Shown here: piece after piece, positions 17,052-26,633 of the stretch
Layout: the number at the start of each line of letters is the position of its first letter
Position numbering within the stretch: position 1 is the first letter of the stretch
From: Helicobacter colisuis
GTDB lineage: Bacteria > Campylobacterota > Campylobacteria > Campylobacterales > Helicobacteraceae
Direction: 5' to 3'
Length of the DNA: 64,000 nucleotides
Assembly (NCBI RefSeq): GCF_023646285.1
Contig: NZ_JAMOKX010000001.1
Location: 186,001-250,000 of the forward strand
Notes under the pieces: generated by a model
The model's input: the letters and a program-made list of their open reading frames with translations, nothing else
Databases searched by the model: none
Told to the model about the DNA's origin: nothing
Translations under genes and position numbers: made by a program

Positions 17052-18167
17052 ATGAATCCCTATATTGACACCTATCGCAATCCACAAAAAATTAAAGAAG
17101 CCTTTAATGCTATCAAAACACTAAGCAAGAATCTCGCAAAACCCCTTAAGATTATGGAAGTATGCGGGGGACATACACATACCATTATGAAATACGCACT
17201 CCCTCAACTCCTCCCAAAAAATATTGAATTTGTGCATGGACCAGGCTGTCCTGTGTGTGTAATGTCTAAAGGGCGCATTGATTGTGCTTACAAAATCGCT
17301 TCACAAAAAGATGTGATTCTTGTAACGCTAGGAGATATGATAAAAGTTCCAGGAAGTTATGGGAGTCTCCAGCAAGCTCGTGCTAAAGGATTGAATGTTA
17401 TTTTTGTTTATTCTCCCCTAGAGATTCTAAAAATTGCCCAAAATAACCCAAATAAAAAAGTCGTTTATTTTGCAATAGGTTTTGAAACCACTACGCCAAT
17501 GACTGCTGCACTCTTACAAAAAGTGATTACATTAAATCTTAAAAATGTCTTTTTTCATATCAATCATGTGCTAGTTCCACCGCCTCTAGATATCATCTTA
17601 GGGGATGAAAATTGCCAAATAAACGCACTTCTAGCTCCATCGCATGTAAGTGTTATCACAGGCTCTAAAATCTATGAAACTTTGATTAAAAAATATCATA
17701 TTCCCATTGTAGTTTGTGGTTTTGAACCAGTGGATGTTGGAGAAAGCATTCTATCAATCCTTAAACAAAGCCTTGCTAATTCCCCAAAAGTAGAGACACA
17801 ATATGCAAGAAGCGTTACTTATGAGGGGAATCTCAAAGCACAAAGCCTAGTTGAACAATACTTTACCTTGGAAAAAAGTTTCTATTGGCGCGGACTTGGA
17901 GAAATCCCACACTCTTCACTAAAACTCAAAGAAGAATTTGGTGAATTTGATGCAGCGCTTATTTTTAAAGATTATCTTGGTGGAATCCCAAAAGAAGAAC
18001 ACAAAAATTGCCTTTGTGGTGAAATTTTAAAAGGAAATAAAAAACCTTATGATTGCAAACTTTTTGGTAAGGCTTGTAACCCTCAAAATCCATTAGGTAG
18101 CTGTATGGTAAGTAGCGAGGGAGCTTGTGCGGCGTATTTTAAATACCAAGGAATCCAACCCGCATAA
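17052..18167 (+). CDS. hypD: [NiFe]-hydrogenase maturation protein HypD
   Basis: HypD carries a [4Fe-4S] cluster and, with HypC, assembles the Fe(CN)2CO group of NiFe hydrogenases. Key motifs are present: EVCGGHTHTIMKY near residue 40, GPGCPVCVMSKG around 70, AIGFETTTP, and the C-terminal cysteine set CLCGEILKG...CKLFGKACNPQNPLGSCMVSSEGACAAY. I use ATG 17052 (AAGAAGG just upstream), although a TTG three bases earlier is possible. No other hyp or hydrogenase structural gene is in the window, so it is an isolated member of that pathway. Confidence 0.96.
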   Translation: MNPYIDTYRNPQKIKEAFNAIKTLSKNLAKPLKIMEVCGGHTHTIMKYALPQLLPKNIEFVHGPGCPVCVMSKGRIDCAYKIASQKDVILVTLGDMIKVPGSYGSLQQARAKGLNVIFVYSPLEILKIAQNNPNKKVVYFAIGFETTTPMTAALLQKVITLNLKNVFFHINHVLVPPPLDIILGDENCQINALLAPSHVSVITGSKIYETLIKKYHIPIVVCGFEPVDVGESILSILKQSLANSPKVETQYARSVTYEGNLKAQSLVEQYFTLEKSFYWRGLGEIPHSSLKLKEEFGEFDAALIFKDYLGGIPKEEHKNCLCGEILKGNKKPYDCKLFGKACNPQNPLGSCMVSSEGACAAYFKYQGIQPA

Positions 18168-18302
18168 TCCCCTTTTACGATACAATTCTAATTCCTTAAA
18201 CAAAGCAGTTAAACTCAAGAATATCTACAAGCTTTCATTTACTTACACTTAATTAACATTGACAATCTTATTGGGGGACTTAAAAACGATTTTAAAGGAA
18301 AT

Positions 18303-18342
18303 ACAAAAAAATCCACTCAAACCCCAAAAGGCTAAGTGGATT
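18303..18342 (-). terminator. Rho-independent terminator of groEL
   Basis: On the minus strand the stem AATCCACT/AGTGGATT (18335-18342 and 18310-18317) is followed by a run of T residues at 18310-18305. It lies 27 bases beyond the groEL stop codon. Confidence 0.8.
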
Positions 18343-18358
18343 AAAGATAAAAAAGTGA

Positions 18359-18367
18359 GGGGGGGGG
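18359..18367. repeat. G9 homopolymer directly after groEL
   Basis: Nine consecutive G on the plus strand (C9 in the groEL mRNA) one base beyond the groEL stop codon. It is the longest G/C homopolymer I noticed in this AT-rich window. It is outside any reading frame, so slippage would not change a protein. Confidence 0.8.
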
Positions 18368-18368
18368 A

Positions 18369-20012
<1,644 letters not shown>

Positions 20013-20038
20013 TTACTCCTTATTTTAAATATATTGAA

Positions 20039-20299
20039 TTAGGCAATAACACCTAAAACATCTTCTAATTTTAAAATCAAATACTCTGTCCCATCAAGCT
20101 TTACTTCAGTGCCAGAATATTTTCCAAATACAACCTTATCATCAACTTTTACCTCTTTAACTTCGTTCCCAATTGCTTTTATAACACCCATCAAAGGCTT
20201 TTCTTTTGCATTATCAGGAATGATAATTCCAGAAGCAGTTTTTGTATCTTCCTCAAGTCTTTCTACTAAAACTCTTTCACCAAGTGGTTTAAAATTCAT
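20039..20299 (-). CDS. groS: Co-chaperonin GroES (Hsp10)
   Basis: Caps GroEL. The start ATG 20299 is preceded by a strong GGAGGTAATCC ribosome-binding site; the longer frame reaching 20395 is only upstream read-through. The 86-residue protein runs from [20 protein letters not shown] through the mobile loop [16 protein letters not shown] to [11 protein letters not shown]. It ends at the normal GroES length and lacks the Cys/His-rich metal-binding tail known from the gastric H. pylori GroES (HspA). Confidence 0.98.
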   Translation of the reverse strand: MNFKPLGERVLVERLEEDTKTASGIIIPDNAKEKPLMGVIKAIGNEVKEVKVDDKVVFGKYSGTEVKLDGTEYLILKLEDVLGVIA

Positions 20300-20344
20300 A
20301 GGATTACCTCCATAATTTAAAAAATCTTTATAAAAACGAGTGAA

Positions 20345-20373
20345 ATTATAATCACTTTTTTTATGCTTGTCAA
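20345..20373 (-). promoter_or_regulatory. Consensus sigma-70 promoter of groES-groEL with overlapping inverted repeat
   Basis: On the minus strand TTGACA (20373-20368), exactly 17 bases, then TATAAT (20350-20345): a full consensus promoter, ending 45 bases before the groES start codon. An inverted repeat AGTGA-N8-TCACT (20339-20343, 20352-20356) straddles the -10 box and could be a repressor site. It does not match the CIRCE or HspR consensus. Confidence 0.8.
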
Positions 20374-20432
20374 TATCTTTAGTAAAAAAAGTCATTAATT
20401 CTTAGTCTATATGACTAAATATTAATTAGCTT

Positions 20433-20444
20433 ATTAAGCTTAAT
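20433..20444. repeat. Palindrome ATTAAGCTTAAT, first copy
   Basis: Perfect 12-base palindrome (14 bases, TATTAAGCTTAATA, at this copy), between the groES promoter and aspB. An identical 12-mer occurs at 20562-20573. Confidence 0.7.
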
Positions 20445-20466
20445 ATTTAAATTGCTACTTTAATTC

Positions 20467-20496
20467 TCTGTAGAATCTAGAAATATTCACTACAGA
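20467..20496. repeat. Inverted repeat TCTGTAG-N16-CTACAGA upstream of aspB
   Basis: Seven-base perfect arms at 20467-20473 and 20490-20496. It could be an operator or a leader hairpin for aspB; no T-run follows directly, so it is a poor terminator candidate. Confidence 0.45.
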
Positions 20497-20561
20497 TTCT
20501 TACTTTAATTTTTTAATAAAGAAAAAATGGATAAACTTTTTGATATTGTCAAAAACAATAA

Positions 20562-20573
20562 ATTAAGCTTAAT
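20562..20573. repeat. Palindrome ATTAAGCTTAAT, second copy
   Basis: Second copy of the 12-base palindrome, 20 bases before the aspB start codon and 129 bases from the first copy. The pair brackets the aspB promoter region. Confidence 0.7.
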
Positions 20574-20592
20574 AAAGGCGCAAGGAAATAAA

Positions 20593-21753
20593 ATGTATGC
20601 ATCTAAAGTTACCAATCTATCAGAATCTATCACTATTGCCATTAGCTCTTTAGCCAGAGAACTCAAAGCACAAGGACGAGACATTCTCTCTTTTTCTGCA
20701 GGAGAACCTGATTTTGACACTCCGCAAATCATCAAAGATGAAGCCATCAAAGCTATTCAAAATGGCTTTACCAAATACACTGCGGTTGCAGGGATTCCTG
20801 AATTACTCCAAGCTATTAGCTACAAACTCTCAAATGAGAATCATCTTACTTATTCTCCCGAAGAAATTATTGTCAATAGTGGCGCTAAACATTCCTTGTT
20901 TAATGTTTTTCAAGCACTCATTGAAAAAGATGATGAAGTTATTATCCCAAGTCCTTACTGGGTAACTTATCCCGAACTTGTTACTTATAGTGGTGGAAAA
21001 AATGTCTTTATTCAAACCACGCAGGAAAACCGCTTCAAAATCACTCCAGAGCAACTCAAATCCGCTATCACGCCAAAAACAAAAATCCTTGTTTTAACTA
21101 CCCCATCAAATCCAACGGGAATGGTGTATTCTAAAAGCGAATTAGAATCCATTGCAGAAGTTCTAAAAGACACAAATATTTGGGTAATTAGTGATGAAAT
21201 TTACGAAAAACTTGTTTATGACAATGCTTTTACTTCTTGTGGGAGCATTAGCCAAGATATGCTAGAGCGAACCATTACTATTAATGGACTAAGCAAGGCT
21301 GTTGCTATGACTGGCTGGAGAATGGGATATCTTGCTACCAAAGACAAAAAGTTACGCCAACTCATTGTTGGCTTACAAAGCCAATCTATTTCTAACATTA
21401 ACTCAATCACACAAAAGGCTTCAATTCCAGCGCTAGATGGTAGAGCAGAACAAGATATTCAAAAAATGTGTCAAGCATTCAAAGAAAGAAGAAATGTTGC
21501 TTGCGAACTTTTTAATGAGATTCAAAATCTAAGCGTGGATTTACCTGATGGCGCTTTTTATCTCTTTGTAAATTGTAAAAATGTTAATCCTAATTCTATG
21601 GAATTTTCTAAAGCGTTGCTTGAAAAAGAAGGGGTAGCTGTAGTGCCAGGAATTGGTTTTGGCGCAGAAGGGTATTTCCGCTTTTCTTTTGCCACCGATC
21701 TTGATAGCATTAAAAAAGGTATTGCTAGAATCGCAAACTTCTGCCAATCTTAA
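20593..21753 (+). CDS. aspB: Aspartate aminotransferase (fold type I, PLP)
   Basis: Interconverts aspartate and 2-oxoglutarate with oxaloacetate and glutamate. Clear class I motifs: FSAGEPDFDTP, YTAVAGIPELL, TTPSNPTGMVYS, ISDEIYEKLVYD and NGLSKAVAMTGWRMGY with the PLP lysine in SK, then the C-terminal FRFSFATD with the substrate arginine. The start is ATG 20593 with AAGGA six bases upstream, giving 386 residues that open MYASKVTNLSES. The longer frame from 20527 adds unrelated residues. Upstream DNA carries several inverted repeats. Confidence 0.95.
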   Translation: MYASKVTNLSESITIAISSLARELKAQGRDILSFSAGEPDFDTPQIIKDEAIKAIQNGFTKYTAVAGIPELLQAISYKLSNENHLTYSPEEIIVNSGAKHSLFNVFQALIEKDDEVIIPSPYWVTYPELVTYSGGKNVFIQTTQENRFKITPEQLKSAITPKTKILVLTTPSNPTGMVYSKSELESIAEVLKDTNIWVISDEIYEKLVYDNAFTSCGSISQDMLERTITINGLSKAVAMTGWRMGYLATKDKKLRQLIVGLQSQSISNINSITQKASIPALDGRAEQDIQKMCQAFKERRNVACELFNEIQNLSVDLPDGAFYLFVNCKNVNPNSMEFSKALLEKEGVAVVPGIGFGAEGYFRFSFATDLDSIKKGIARIANFCQS

Positions 21754-21766
21754 AAAGCCTTCTTTA

Positions 21767-21796
21767 GCTTTGCTTTTTTGGAGTAAAAAGCAAAGC
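21767..21796. terminator. Hairpin between convergent aspB and SMR genes
   Basis: Twelve-base inverted repeat GCTTTGCTTTTT/AAAAAGCAAAGC with a 6-base loop, placed between two convergent genes. A likely shared terminator, though no separate T-run follows the stem on either strand. Confidence 0.6.
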
Positions 21797-21809
21797 CATT
21801 CATCTCACT

Positions 21810-22133
21810 TTAAGCAGTTTTTAATACAATAACTGCAATAACAATAATAAAAATTCCAATCCATCCTATAGGCTTAAGTCTCTGATTAAAAAAATACCAA
21901 CCTCCCAAAGTTGTCCCAAAAATACCTATACAACCCCAAAGCGTATAAGCAATTACCAAACTCATACCCCCCTCCACACTCAATGCAAGCAAATAAAATG
22001 CTAACCACACAAGAGTAATAGAAAATAATCCCCACTTTAACTTTCTAAAACCCTCTGATTTATTTAAAGCTAAATTAGCAACAATATCTAAAACAGCCGC
22101 TAAAATCACATAAATAAAATAGACACTAAACAT
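21810..22133 (-). CDS. SMR-family transporter subunit (Asp-type partner)
   Basis: 107 residues with four predicted membrane helices, the size of EmrE/SugE proteins. Aligned on the shared SEGF motif, the position of the essential EmrE Glu14 is Asp16 here (VLDIVAN). It lies three bases after a second SMR gene, so the two probably form a heterodimer, as in paired systems such as MdtIJ, YkkCD or EbrAB. Likely substrates are cationic compounds, guanidinium or polyamines; the sequence does not decide. Confidence 0.87.
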   Translation of the reverse strand: MFSVYFIYVILAAVLDIVANLALNKSEGFRKLKWGLFSITLVWLAFYLLALSVEGGMSLVIAYTLWGCIGIFGTTLGGWYFFNQRLKPIGWIGIFIIVIAVIVLKTA

Positions 22134-22136
22134 TAT

Positions 22137-22487
22137 TTACCGCCCCAAATCATCTTGACTAGAGTGTTTCTCACCTAAATTTACTAAAATAATCCCAATT
22201 AATGCCAAAGTAAGCCCAATATACTCCTGTGTATTTAAATGATTGCCAAAAACAAAAACCGAAATAATCGTAATCAATGATAAACCTACAATTTCCCAAA
22301 TGGCATACGCCGTGCCTACATTAATTCTTTGGATAGCCAAAGACATAAAATAATACGAAATTCCCAGCATAAAAAACATACAACCATAAGCAAAAAACTT
22401 ATTAACTTGCCCAGAATAATTCATAACAGAAACCCCAAATACCTCACAAAAAATAGCCATTATTAAAAATAACCACGCACGAAACAT
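22137..22487 (-). CDS. SMR-family transporter subunit (Glu-type partner)
   Basis: 116 residues with four membrane helices and the canonical glutamate in helix 1 (IFCEVFGVSVM, Glu15). YAIWEIVGLSLIT in helix 3 matches the SMR GxG-type packing region with the conserved Trp. It is the first gene of a two-gene operon. Its leader is about 107 bases if transcription starts after the extended -10 at 22601, long enough for a control element. I find no match to the known guanidine riboswitch motifs. Confidence 0.9.
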   Translation of the reverse strand: MFRAWLFLIMAIFCEVFGVSVMNYSGQVNKFFAYGCMFFMLGISYYFMSLAIQRINVGTAYAIWEIVGLSLITIISVFVFGNHLNTQEYIGLTLALIGIILVNLGEKHSSQDDLGR

Positions 22488-22600
22488 TTTTTAAAACCCT
22501 TTTGAATTAAAAATATTTACAAAAATTAAGTCGTAATGCAGAAAAATTAATAACAAGGAGGATCGATGGTTTGTTGAAGTTTAAAGACTTTCATAGCAAA

Positions 22601-22609
22601 ATTATAGCA
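22601..22609 (-). promoter_or_regulatory. Extended -10 promoter of the SMR pair
   Basis: TGCTATAAT on the minus strand (a TG-N-TATAAT extended -10), 114 bases before the start codon of the first SMR gene. The intervening leader contains CCTCCTT, complementary to a ribosome-binding site. Confidence 0.55.
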
Positions 22610-22634
22610 TAAAAGCTTTTCTAAAAATAAAAAG

Positions 22635-22643
22635 TGTTAAAAT
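22635..22643 (+). promoter_or_regulatory. Extended -10 promoter of aroB
   Basis: TGTTAAAAT, an extended -10 of the form TG-N-TAAAAT, 28 bases before the GTG start of aroB. The same nine-base sequence stands before glyS. Confidence 0.55.
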
Positions 22644-22671
22644 ACAGAACTATTTTTCAAAGGCAATTTAA

Positions 22672-23694
22672 GTGGAAATTACACTACCTAGTTACACAAT
22701 TTCTTTTGGTGCTCTACCTAAAATCAAGCACAGGGGTAAAGTTTTAGTTATTACAAATCCAAAAATTGCAGGCTTACATCTACAAAAGCTGCTTGCTAAC
22801 CTTGAAGCTACTGAGGTGTATTGCATTTGTCTCCAAGATGGAGAATCTTATAAAAATTTTCAAAGTATTGAAATTATTTTAGAGGCTGCTTTTAACCATC
22901 GCCTTGATAGAAATTCCTTAATGGTCGCTTTTGGCGGAGGAGTAATTGGTGATATGGTAGGATTTGCCGCAGGAATCTTTATGCGCGGAATCCACTTTAT
23001 TCAAATCCCTACAACCTTGCTTTCACAAGTGGATTCAAGTGTTGGAGGCAAAACAGGAATTAACAATCAATTTGGGAAAAATCTCATTGGGCTTTTTCAT
23101 CAACCCAAGGCAGTTTATATTGACACAGAATTCTTGCAAACTTTACCGCCAAGAGAATTTAGTGCCGGAGTTGCAGAAATTATTAAAATGGCTATTTGTT
23201 TTGATAAGGACTTTTTTAATCAGCTTTGCACCTCAAATCTCAATGATTCAAATACCCTTTTACAAGTCATTTACAAAGCTGTATCTATCAAGGCAAAAGT
23301 TGTTGCAGAAGATGAAAAAGAAAAAGGAATTAGAGCAGCTCTAAACTATGGGCATACCTTTGGGCATATTATTGAACTACAAAGTGGCTATGGGACTTAT
23401 CTTCATGGAGAAGCCGTAAGCTTGGGAATGGTTATGGCAAATACCCTTGCTTTAAAACTCAATCTCATCACACAAGAAGAATCTAAGCTTATCTTAAAAA
23501 CCCTTCAAAGATTCCATTTGCCTACAAGCTACAAGATTAAAAATACAGAATCATTTTATCAAGCCTTTTTCTTAGATAAAAAAAGCCAAAACAATCAAAT
23601 CACCTTTATTTTGCCTAGTGGCATTGGTAATTTTTCTTTCCAAACTAATATTCCAAAATCTACGATTATTGAGGTCTTAGAGGAATTTGCATGA
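22672..23694 (+). CDS. aroB: 3-dehydroquinate synthase
   Basis: Second enzyme of the shikimate pathway: converts DAHP to 3-dehydroquinate with NAD and a metal. Motifs: VAFGGGVIGDMVGFAAG (NAD site, around 80-96), IPTTLLSQVDSSVGGKTGIN, and the metal ligands in NYGHTFGHIIE and LHGEAVSLGM. The start is GTG 22672 with AAAGG nine bases upstream. It opens an operon with the MscS-like gene, mtaB and the FtsH-like gene, the same order as H. pylori HP0283-HP0286. Confidence 0.96.
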   Translation: MEITLPSYTISFGALPKIKHRGKVLVITNPKIAGLHLQKLLANLEATEVYCICLQDGESYKNFQSIEIILEAAFNHRLDRNSLMVAFGGGVIGDMVGFAAGIFMRGIHFIQIPTTLLSQVDSSVGGKTGINNQFGKNLIGLFHQPKAVYIDTEFLQTLPPREFSAGVAEIIKMAICFDKDFFNQLCTSNLNDSNTLLQVIYKAVSIKAKVVAEDEKEKGIRAALNYGHTFGHIIELQSGYGTYLHGEAVSLGMVMANTLALKLNLITQEESKLILKTLQRFHLPTSYKIKNTESFYQAFFLDKKSQNNQITFILPSGIGNFSFQTNIPKSTIIEVLEEFA

Positions 23695-25352
23695 AAAAAC
23701 TTCTGCATTTAATTTCTCTCCTGTTTTTATTTCTAACTCCGCTATTTGCAGAACTCAAGGATGATATTCAGCAAATTAAACAAATCGATTCACAAATCAC
23801 AAAAATTAACAATTTTCTTAATCACCAAAATAATATTTGGATGAAAAAATATTCAAACTATCAAGCTTATCAGCAAGTGAGCTTTAATCTCAATCAAACC
23901 AAAAAAGAAATTCAAGCACTTCAAGAATCCCCAAACACACTTGAAAATCAAACTCAACTCAATAACCTTAAACGAAATCTCATAGCTCTCCAAAACCAAA
24001 AAGATCTGCTAAGGCACTACAAAGATGCGCCCTTTAAAGAACTTATCGAGCCTAATGAATTAGAAAAAACCACCAATGTTACTAATCCTATTTTGATTAT
24101 TAATGCTCTCTCTCGTATCAAAAAAAATAATGAGGAGCTAGGGAATCTCCAAAAAAATTATGAAACTCTTGAAGAAAATATCTCGCAACTCCGACAAAAA
24201 GAGCAACTACTTAAAAATTTACTTGTTCTTTATGAAACTTCTAAAGATAAAACAAAGATTCAACAAATTTGTGCCGCAAATTACTGCATTTTTAGTAGCA
24301 TCAATCAAATCTATGAGGAAATCAAAAACACCACCAATGCATTAAAAATCCTAGAAAATACCAAAAATATTTTTGCCACAACTTTACAAATTTTTTCTAA
24401 AGAGATTGAAGAAGTCAATAATCATCTAGCCTCACAAATCAAATCCCAGATCATTAAGGGAATTACAATTGGTGTTAGCATTTTAATTCTTTTGGGAATT
24501 GCTTTTTTTATCAAACTTGGAGTGCGCAAATACATTCACGATAACGAAAGAATCTACACCACAAACAAAATCATTAATTTTTTAAATATTTCCCTTATTA
24601 TCCTTATTTTACTTTTTTCCTATTTAGATAATGTGGGTTACCTTGTTACTGTGCTTGGATTTGCCTCTGCTGGTTTGGCTATTGCAATGAAAGATCTTTT
24701 TATGTCTGTTTTGGGCTGGATTGTTATTGTTGTGGGTGGTTCTGTGCATGCAGGCGATAGAATCAAAGTCGTCAAAGAAGGGGCTGTGTATGTAGGCGAT
24801 GTGCTTGATATTTCAATTTTACGCATTACCTTATATGAAGACATCACACTCACAACTTATACCGAAAATCGCCGAGCTGGGCGTGTCATTTTTATCCCTA
24901 ATAACTTTGTTTTTACCACTATGTTTTCAAACTACACCCACGGAGGAATCAAAACCGTTTGGGATGGTATTGACTTTACTATTACCTTTGATTCAGATCA
25001 CGCTAAGGCTTGTCATATCGCTAGAGAATGTGCAAAAAAATACGCCAAAGGATACACAGAATCCACAAGAAAACAATTCAATAAATTGCGCGATCGCTAC
25101 ACCTTTAAAAATACCAATGTAGAACCACGCGTATTTAGTCTTTTAGAGCAAAATGGGATTAAAATATCTGTATGGTATCTCACCAATGCCTATGCCACTC
25201 TAGCTCTTAGAAGCACCATAAGCTCTGAAATTATTGATCTTATTTTAAAAGAAGAAAATATCAAAATTGCTTATCCAAGCACCACAATTTATGAGGGCAA
25301 TAAACTCTCTAGCACATTGCCTAAAACCAATGGCTCAATCCCACTTACATGA
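23691..25352 (+). CDS. Large MscS-family mechanosensitive channel protein with periplasmic coiled coil
   Basis: 553 residues. A signal peptide (cleavage probably after PLFA, residue 20) is followed by about 230 residues of periplasmic helical coiled coil (ENISQLRQKEQLLKNLL and similar). Membrane helices lie at about 263-282 and 296-318, and then comes the MscS pore helix GFASAGLAIAMKDLFMSVLGW with the beta domain GDRIKV. Such long MscS proteins (MscK/YnaI-like) release solutes on osmotic downshock. It overlaps aroB by four bases (ATGA) and its stop is nine bases before mtaB. Two cysteines (QICAANYCIF) may form a periplasmic disulfide. Confidence 0.88.
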   Translation: MKKLLHLISLLFLFLTPLFAELKDDIQQIKQIDSQITKINNFLNHQNNIWMKKYSNYQAYQQVSFNLNQTKKEIQALQESPNTLENQTQLNNLKRNLIALQNQKDLLRHYKDAPFKELIEPNELEKTTNVTNPILIINALSRIKKNNEELGNLQKNYETLEENISQLRQKEQLLKNLLVLYETSKDKTKIQQICAANYCIFSSINQIYEEIKNTTNALKILENTKNIFATTLQIFSKEIEEVNNHLASQIKSQIIKGITIGVSILILLGIAFFIKLGVRKYIHDNERIYTTNKIINFLNISLIILILLFSYLDNVGYLVTVLGFASAGLAIAMKDLFMSVLGWIVIVVGGSVHAGDRIKVVKEGAVYVGDVLDISILRITLYEDITLTTYTENRRAGRVIFIPNNFVFTTMFSNYTHGGIKTVWDGIDFTITFDSDHAKACHIARECAKKYAKGYTESTRKQFNKLRDRYTFKNTNVEPRVFSLLEQNGIKISVWYLTNAYATLALRSTISSEIIDLILKEENIKIAYPSTTIYEGNKLSSTLPKTNGSIPLT

Positions 25353-25361
25353 AAGTTCCCT

Positions 25362-26633
25362 ATGCAAAAACCTAAAGTATTTTTTAAAACCTTTGGTTGT
25401 CGCACCAACCTTTTTGATACGCAAGTTATGATTCATTCCCTAAAGGATTTTTCGCAAACCCCTTATGAAGAAGATTCAGATATTATTGTAGTGAATTCTT
25501 GCACTGTTACTAATGGCGCTGATAGTGGAATTAGAAACTACATTAATCGCCTTCAAAATGAGGGTAAAAAAATCTTTTTTACCGGTTGCGGTGTGAAAAC
25601 TCAAGGACAAGAATTATTGCAAAAAGGACTTATTATCGGTGCTTTTGGTCATTCTTATAAAGAATCAATCAATGAAATTTTAAAGCGCACCCAAAATTTT
25701 TATTTAGAGGGTGATTTAGAGAGTTTAGATCGCAACATTATTAGTGATTTTATTGGTAAAAGTCGTGCTTTTATCAAGATTCAAGAAGGTTGTGATTTTG
25801 CATGTTCTTATTGTATTATTCCTAGTGTAAGGGGAAAAGCAAGAAGTTTTGAGAAAAATAAAATTATCAATCAAATTACTAAACTTACACAAAATGGCTT
25901 TAGCGAATTTATCTTAACTGGCACTAATATGGGGAGTTGGGGTAAAGATTTAAATGAAAGTTTAACTAACCTCTTAGAATCAATTTGCGCAATTCCAGAA
26001 GTCAAACGACTGCGCCTAGGGAGTCTTGAACCCTCACAAATCACACAAGATTTTTTAGATTTTCTAGAACACCCAAAGATTGAAAAACACCTACACATTG
26101 CACTACAACATACTTCTCCTTTTATGCTAAAGCTTATGAATCGCCAAAATACTTTTGAAAAAGATTTAGAGCTTTTTAATGCCTTAGCCAAAAAAGGCTT
26201 TGCATTAGGAAGTGACTTTATCGTTGGACACCCACAAGAAAGCCAAAAAATTTGGGAAGAAGCTTTAAATAACTTTGTTTTATTCCCCCTTACACATCTT
26301 CATAGCTTTATTTATAGTCCTAGAGCAGGGACTTTTTCAGCTTCACTAAAAGAAATAGTTTCTGGAGATATTTCAAAAATCCGCAAAAAACAAATCGAAT
26401 CCAAAGTTGCAGAAAACAATTTTGCTTTTAGGAAAAAACTCTCAAAAGACAATAAGCCTCTCAATGTCTTGATTGAAGAAGTAAAAAGCAATGAAAATTC
26501 TTATCTTGCTAGTGGTTTTGATGAATATTACAACAAGATTCAAATCACTTCTAAAACCCCATTAACCAAAGATTCGTGGATTACAATACCACACTTTATA
26601 CCACAAATGGATAAAAACTATGCAGAAATTTAA
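25362..26633 (+). CDS. mtaB: tRNA methylthiotransferase, MtaB type
   Basis: Radical-SAM enzyme that adds a methylthio group to t6A37 of tRNA. The N-terminal UPF0004 domain supplies three cluster cysteines (FFKTFGCRTNLFD, VVNSCTVTN, TGCGVKTQG). The radical-SAM motif is CDFACSYCIIP at about residues 144-154. A C-terminal TRAM-like region follows (LNVLIEEVKS). The family could also be MiaB or RimO, but TVTNGADSGIRN and operon position match the H. pylori gene annotated mtaB. It overlaps the next gene by 14 bases. Confidence 0.9.
   Translation: MQKPKVFFKTFGCRTNLFDTQVMIHSLKDFSQTPYEEDSDIIVVNSCTVTNGADSGIRNYINRLQNEGKKIFFTGCGVKTQGQELLQKGLIIGAFGHSYKESINEILKRTQNFYLEGDLESLDRNIISDFIGKSRAFIKIQEGCDFACSYCIIPSVRGKARSFEKNKIINQITKLTQNGFSEFILTGTNMGSWGKDLNESLTNLLESICAIPEVKRLRLGSLEPSQITQDFLDFLEHPKIEKHLHIALQHTSPFMLKLMNRQNTFEKDLELFNALAKKGFALGSDFIVGHPQESQKIWEEALNNFVLFPLTHLHSFIYSPRAGTFSASLKEIVSGDISKIRKKQIESKVAENNFAFRKKLSKDNKPLNVLIEEVKSNENSYLASGFDEYYNKIQITSKTPLTKDSWITIPHFIPQMDKNYAEI

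Noticed and set aside
20339-20356. CIRCE (HrcA) element upstream of groES
   Set aside because: The repeat is GAGTGA...TCACT, opposite in orientation to the TTAGCACTC-N9-GAGTGCTAA consensus and shorter; kept only as an unnamed inverted repeat.
20300-20395. N-terminal extension of groES to 20395
   Set aside because: It includes the groES promoter, and the strong GGAGG lies before ATG 20299, which matches the family start.
22488-22600. Guanidine riboswitch before the SMR pair
   Set aside because: The leader has one ACGA but not the paired ACGR hairpins of the class II motif nor class I or III signatures.
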